From Mactromeris polynyma (Eukaryota > Mollusca > Bivalvia > Venerida > Mactridae): 64,000 nucleotides of DNA. The stretch lies in contig JASFXZ010000002.1 in the NCBI GenBank assembly GCA_032209605.1, forward strand, positions 57,228,431 to 57,292,430, written 5' to 3'. The position numbers and the translations under genes are program-made. Below, piece after piece: positions 60,001 to 64,000 of the stretch; position 1 is the first letter of the stretch; each line of letters opens with the position of its first letter. The notes beneath the pieces are model-generated. The model was not told the DNA's origin and ran no database searches. It was given only the letters and a program-made list of their open reading frames with translations.

Positions 60001-62947
60001 TTCTGTGTCTCCAAACAGTGCGGCTATAGTCAGAAGATTCACTGTATGTTCAACTAGCTCCTGATAAACAAACAATGCCATCATACATAAATTACCATAT
60101 ACCTTAAAAGAATATGCATCAACCATTATGATCATTTCAAAGAACATGTTTGGTTGAAAAGGAAAATGGCTGATATCTCTCTCCTCTTTACCCCAGTTGC
60201 CACCTTGTTTCGCATTCCTTACAACTACGTGGTTGTCGTTGCCAAATTGGAAACGTGCATCGAAGTGAAAGCCGATAATATCATAACTCTCCAAGTTAAA
60301 TGTCATCCTTAAAAACGGTATATCTTAGATTGTAAGTGAATGGCGTAGTATTGATATACATCTCAGACGTACAACAACAAACAGAACTACAGAAAAACCT
60401 CAATAATAAGACCACCCTTGGGACCATAGAAAACGTAATAATGAGGTTTGATATAGAACACAACAGTGAAAATGGACTTAAAAATTGTGGTCGTAATATT
60501 GAGGTGGTCTTATTATTAAGCATGAGAATTTCGCATATTTAACACTCGCAAGAGCCGTTTTTGAAACAATTTAAGCCATCTTAGATGCCCCCTGTATCCA
60601 TTGCCGAATTTTCAGATGATTTTGAAATTTTGCATTCTCATGCCTGTATTGAGGTGGTCTTTAAGTGAGGCTTTACTGTATTATATTTCACATGTCAATA
60701 TCTTGAGAATGCCACAGTTATATTTTATGATTGGCATGTGTAGCAATAATCATTCAAATATGACTTAAGTTAGAATGTATTGATAACGAACAAAGTAGAG
60801 CTTTAATCAGCTTGTTGCTTTTTAGTTTAGGAATTGTATGAACATTCTATTTCCATACAGATATCTATTCTGTGATATTTGTTCATTTTGAGTATGTTCA
60901 TTAGCACTCTCATTATTTGAGTGATGATTATTTCAGCGGACGCGAGATCTGAGTATTCAAAATACAATAATGTATGATTTAACAGCTAACTGAATCTACC
61001 TGATTATCAAGCAATATTATCAATGACCACTATCAAAAACTGGAATACTCCAATCTAAAAATGAAACTGACGGATAACAAAGAGGGCTGCAAAAATACTA
61101 GTGTTTCTCAGTTCCATTACTACCCTTTCAGATTTCAGTTTATTTGTTCGGTATGAAATACATAAACTTATCAATTACTGATAGTTTTATGACACGTAAT
61201 GACCAGGGATGAACATTTGACCAGGTTCATAGAATAATATACGAAATAAAGAAGGATAATGACTAGAAATAGAACTTCATGTCCAGCGATTAAAGTAAAC
61301 AGTTCAAATAGCTGCCTAACTAAATGATAACGAGTATATACTTATAAGTTCTCTGACTAGAACATTACCTAAGAAATAAAAATGTCATCTGACGTACTGA
61401 ATCGAATATTCGAAAGACTGTACAGAAGCGAACCGTGAGAAAACACAAATTAAAAATAAGTTGAACCAAACTTCAGGTAATCATGCAGCCCTAGTAAAAA
61501 ACCATGATGAAGTACATCTTTTATACTATTCAAAGTGAGCCGATACAACAAGTATGAATGTATTGACAATGTACGAGAGATGGTATAAGACTAATCTATT
61601 GACCTACCTGCTTGCGTTGGGGTTAGGGATTCCACTGATGAAAATCATCTTGTTTGGGTACAAGTTTCCCATATTTTGAACAAATGGGACAGGCTGAAAT
61701 GTGATTTTAAAAACATGAAAGTCAAAATACGTACTTTTCTCCAGACAACCATCTGCTCAAACAATGACTGATGTAACAAAATTTTACAAATGTCGACATA
61801 CTGTCATAAGAATATGGCCATGATTTCACGAAAATACTTAAGTTTTTACTTAACTAAGCAAACAACTTAATAAGTTTAATGGACTATCAAATGATTTTTC
61901 TTAAAACTTATGTTTCAATATTATTAATTTGTAGCATTTTTTACTGAAAAAGCACCTTATGACATTATTTATCCTTTTCTCATCATTTATTTATAAATAT
62001 CTTTAAGACTGATACTAGATACTTAAGAATTTACTCAGGTATATTTCTTTGTTATAACTCATTTGCCTGTAGATACTGGTGATTATTTGATATTAACAAA
62101 ACAAATACTATTTTTTCTTGTGCAGAATTCAAAACTTCCAAACCTTTAAATTGCACATGTTGAAACAATTGATAAATATATCTAAGACAGTTACTGACTT
62201 CATACATATGTTTATTCGTAAAATCAGTGCCTGGTCTTATTGTAGAGATGTCAAGGTGGTCTCTAAGTGAGAATAATCAGTTTGATACAAGAACCCGTGA
62301 CTAGTACTTGTACCTGCAATACTTACTGGGTTGTATATCGGAGATGCAGGGCTGGGGTAGCTTGCTCCGCCTCCGCCATGATGGGGTTGTCCCGGATACT
62401 GTAATATACAACACGGATATGTTCATATATTGTCAATCAAAATATATGTAAATTCTTGTAAAAGACTAACTGATCCCAAGGTTATGTAGAGAGAGAAGAG
62501 ATTCCATGTAAGTATGTATGTGGTATTGAACCAGCAACTGTATGTCATGTGAATTGAGCAATATTACTATTATTATAATTACCATATTATTGTAACTTGG
62601 AAAAATCAATTTATAATGTTTTTGTGACAAATTATTCCCCAATGTAAAATCATTTAAAGATGAAACCTATTGTCAATTTGATACTTTAACACAATTAACA
62701 ATATACATATAAGAGTAAAAGCTATATAACAAATTGCTTCAAAATGTCATTTGCAATATATATCAGCTAATTGATTTTAAGGGTTATTATATAAATGGAC
62801 TGAAGTTGCTAGTGTCAATCCATCACATACAGGGTGTTGTTTCTGATGAGCAGCGTTTGCAAACTCGTTCGCCAATGCTCCGGCAAATTTCCCTATGGCT
62901 CCCCCAATCCCAGTCCCGTGTCCGTGGTGTCCATGATTGTGGTGACC
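57064..62947 (-). CDS. Galectin with linker N terminus and alternative central exons, 5' partial
   Basis: Seen, in transcript order: 62947-62831 (39 codons), 62398-62327 (24), 61693-61608 (86 nt), then 60307-60103 or 58053-57837, then 57183-57064 with TAA at 57066. The first two exons give a His/Gly-rich linker (GHHNHGHHGHG; YPGQPHHGGGGASYPSP). Exon 3 starts the carbohydrate-recognition domain (PVPFVQNMGNLYPNKM, IFISGIPNP). The central exon carries the sugar-binding core with FDARF and WG-EER. The last exon, VAVNNQHLVEFSHRI to TLRIDGDLRLTQIRF, completes the fold. Known: galectins are secreted by a non-classical route and bind beta-galactosides on self and microbial glycans, an innate immune role in bivalves. 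The visible product is 199 or 203 residues with one recognition domain; the start codon is upstream, probably beyond the window. Layout resembles chimera-type galectin-3. Confidence 0.93.
57837..58053 (-). CDS. Galectin alternative central exon, version 2
   Basis: Seen: 217 nt, acceptor TATATTACAG ending at 58054, donor GTATGG from 57836. Same phases as version 1. It encodes FSVYLQQGPHHEPHEIAMCF, DARFMFGNDRNIIIQN, GNWGAEERRAPFFPF and ends NCFK. Four residues longer than version 1. The conserved His of the H-N-R triad is Cys (C-F-D-A-R), and V-R-N is I-Q-N; W-G-x-E-x-R is intact. A different or weaker ligand preference is inferred. Confidence 0.9.
58137..58318. mobile_element. MITE, 'AGACCACC' family, in galectin intron
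   Basis: TACAGTAAAACCTTAATAAT at the left and GTGAGGTTTTACTGTA at the right; interior ATAAGACCACC, GAGGTGGTCTTAAT. The best-preserved full-length copy. It lies 84 bp upstream (in transcript sense) of alternative exon 2. Confidence 0.85.
58553..58650. mobile_element. Palindromic foldback element, copy 1 (decayed)
   Basis: Starts CAGGAGATTCTCTCAAGTTA followed by TCTCCCTTGCTATATCCTTT and an inverted counterpart (TAGGGAGGGTGATAACTTGT). Related to the better copies at 59772 and 63025. Confidence 0.55.
59380..59769. repeat. Tandem duplication of about 193 bp between the two alternative exons
   Basis: 59380-59573 and 59577-59769 share AACCAGCCATGTA, TTGTGACGAAGCTTCATGAA, ATATTGTGAATTTTTGACA, TTAGTTGCTACAATT and GTCCCATA-ATTTATCT in the same order, at roughly 85-90% identity by eye. 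Non-coding, in the intron between galectin exon versions 1 and 2. Confidence 0.88.
59772..59944. mobile_element. Palindromic foldback element, copy 2
   Basis: CAGGAGATTGTGGAGTTCTC at one end and GAACTAATGACAATCTCCTG at the other. Interior TCCCTTTATCCCTTCTATAG has inverted partners (CTATAGAAGGGATAAAG). Nearly the whole 173 bp can fold back. It ends 158 bp from galectin alternative exon 1. Confidence 0.85.
60103..60307 (-). CDS. Galectin alternative central exon, version 1
   Basis: Seen: 205 nt, acceptor CCGTTTTTAAG ending at 60308, donor GTATATGG from 60102. It enters with one base completing an Arg codon (AG|G) and leaves in phase 0. It encodes MTFNLESYDIIGFHFDARFQ, HVVVRNAKQGGNWGKEER, FPFQPNMFFEMIIMV and ends SFK. 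Sugar-contact positions by family knowledge: His present (H-F-D-A-R, with Asp in place of the usual Asn), V-R-N present, W-G-K-E-E-R present. Likely lactose/galactose-binding competent. Confidence 0.88.
60388..60680. mobile_element. MITE, 'AGACCACC' family, with a nested insertion
   Basis: Left end TACAGAAAAACCTCAATAAT, right end GTGAGGCTTTACTGTA. The host element is split at 60519-60645 by a second element with ends AGCATGAGAAT and ATTCTCATGCCT (inverted). Host sequence resumes with GAGGTGGTCTTTAAGTGAGG. In the galectin intron just upstream of alternative exon 1. Confidence 0.8.
62229..62280. mobile_element. MITE fragment, 'AGACCACC' family
   Basis: CTGGTCTTATTGTAGAGATG then TCAAGGTGGTCTCTAAGTGA matches only the right-hand part of the family, without the terminus. 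Confidence 0.5.
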
Positions 62948-63024
62948 CTGTTAGTGCATTGCAGGAAAAAGCCAAGACAATAATTAAGCAAGAGAGTAAA
63001 TTTATAAAGAAAGTTCGATACACT

Positions 63025-63144
63025 CAGGAGATTGTCACGAATTATCACCCTTTATCCTGTCTAGATATCTCTCCCTTTATCACCTTTATAAAAGGGAGAG
63101 AACTCTAGACGGGATAAAGGGAGAGAACTCGTGACAATCTCCTG
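63025..63144. mobile_element. Palindromic foldback element, copy 3 (best preserved)
   Basis: CAGGAGATTGTCACGA at the left and TCGTGACAATCTCCTG at the right are exact reverse complements. Inner arms also pair (TATCTCTCCCTTTATC with GATAAAGGGAGAGA). 120 bp in total, in the galectin intron upstream of the first visible exon. Confidence 0.88.
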
Positions 63145-63204
63145 TGACTCATACATAAAAAACAGTTAAAGACATGAGATTCAGTGTTAATTAATACATA
63201 TAGA

Positions 63205-63356
63205 TACAGTGAAAACCTCAATTATAGGACCACCTTCGGTTCTGAAGAAAGTCGGTGGTTTGATGACTCCGTTAAAATATGGCAGAAGAAATAAAAACAG
63301 GTCCATGAAATTATGGTCTTAATTTTGAGGTGGTCTTTAAGTGAGGTGTTAATGTA
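63205..63356. mobile_element. MITE, 'AGACCACC' family
   Basis: TACAGTGAAAACCTCAATTA at the left, GTGAGGTGTTAATGTA at the right; interior TTCTGAAGAAAGTCGGTGG and AAAATATGG as in the copy at 38486. Confidence 0.78.
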
Positions 63357-63783
63357 ATATATGCCATAAAGCAAAATAATAACAACATTTAATTTACATA
63401 ATGGTAATCCATATGATAATATTTCACATCAATGAATACATGTAAAATGAAAATAAACATATTGAAAGCTGTGATGACAGAATTGAAGAAAACATGTACA
63501 AATGAGAATACAAATTAAACTAAACGTTCTTTCTTGTAAGCACAATATGTGAATATAGCAGGTGCTACTGACTACAAGCATATAAAGTGATAGAACATTG
63601 ACACCAGCCCGATGATGTATTCCACAAACAATGGTAACACATTGCAAAGTATATATCAATCAATGAACATGCAAATGTCCAACTACAACTACATGAACAT
63701 CCGACAAGGTCCACTATTGCAATAAAAACATAAAGTCAGCTCTTTCATCTATAATACTCGAAAGGGACTGGGTCGTCTGTGTC

Positions 63784-63850
63784 AGGGTGGTTAAGGGCAA
63801 CACTTCCAGTCACTTGCCTCTCCCAATGTGGATTCGAGCAACCACTAGTA
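63784..63850 (+). repeat. tRNA-derived SINE fragment
   Basis: AGGGTGGTTAAGGGCAACAC resembles an A box and GTGGATTCGAGCAAC a B box, at tRNA-like spacing. The stems do not fold as a tRNA. Confidence 0.45.
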
Positions 63851-64000
63851 TTGTCCAAGCAAACAAATCATCCAGCTGCCGCTTACTGAGGTTTCATACT
63901 TGTATTTAAAAGTCCTCCGTTTTCATCGGTTGTAAGACATTGTCAACATTACTTTGACCGATCACCTGACCTAATCCGTTTTTCTGGAACCGATTAACAA

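Noticed and set aside
57064..61693. Tandem-repeat galectin with two complete domains
   Set aside because: Between the two core exons I found no domain-end exon (VAVN-QH type) or domain-start exon (PVPF, ISGIP type), and splicing one core exon to the other gives an immediate stop.

Overview
This is a eukaryotic, AT-rich, intron-rich window that fits a lophotrochozoan and most likely a bivalve mollusc. The evidence is animal gene families with GT-AG introns, tRNA-derived SINEs, many short inverted-repeat elements, and dispersed repeats of a style I associate with bivalve genomes. The species assignment is inference. Only about 4% of the bases are recognisable coding sequence, and most long open frames are artefacts of tandem arrays whose period is a multiple of three.

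Left 36 kb: the 5' part of an ether-a-go-go (EAG, KCNH1/KCNH5-type) voltage-gated potassium channel gene lies on the minus strand. Four coding exons (36205-36283, 16542-16772, 3792-3920, 2027-2148) join in frame to 187 residues covering the N-terminal cap and PAS domain. The transmembrane exons lie beyond the left edge. The introns are 19.4, 12.6 and 1.6 kb and carry SINEs, inverted-repeat elements and tandem arrays with periods of 32, 45, 24 and 68 bp. The 45-bp array runs directly into the acceptor of exon 3.

Middle, 41-44.3 kb: two intronless mitochondrial genes sit in tandem on the minus strand, 77 bp apart. They are SDHAF1 (LYR-motif assembly factor for succinate dehydrogenase) and TAMM41 (mitochondrial CDP-diacylglycerol synthase of the cardiolipin pathway). 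SDHAF1 is head to head with RTRAF (hCLE/C14orf166) on the plus strand, with an ETS-type motif between them.

44.2-56.4 kb: RTRAF is complete, with eight coding exons and 251 residues. Its introns contain an old inverted-repeat element with a Tc1-like transposon nested inside it.

56.8-64 kb: a galectin gene lies on the minus strand, convergent with RTRAF, and its 5' end is beyond the right edge. Its central carbohydrate-binding exon is present twice (60103-60307 and 57837-58053). Both copies have the same entry and exit phases. Including both, or neither, breaks the frame, so they look like mutually exclusive exons. They differ at sugar-contacting positions. This is the most interesting system in the window.
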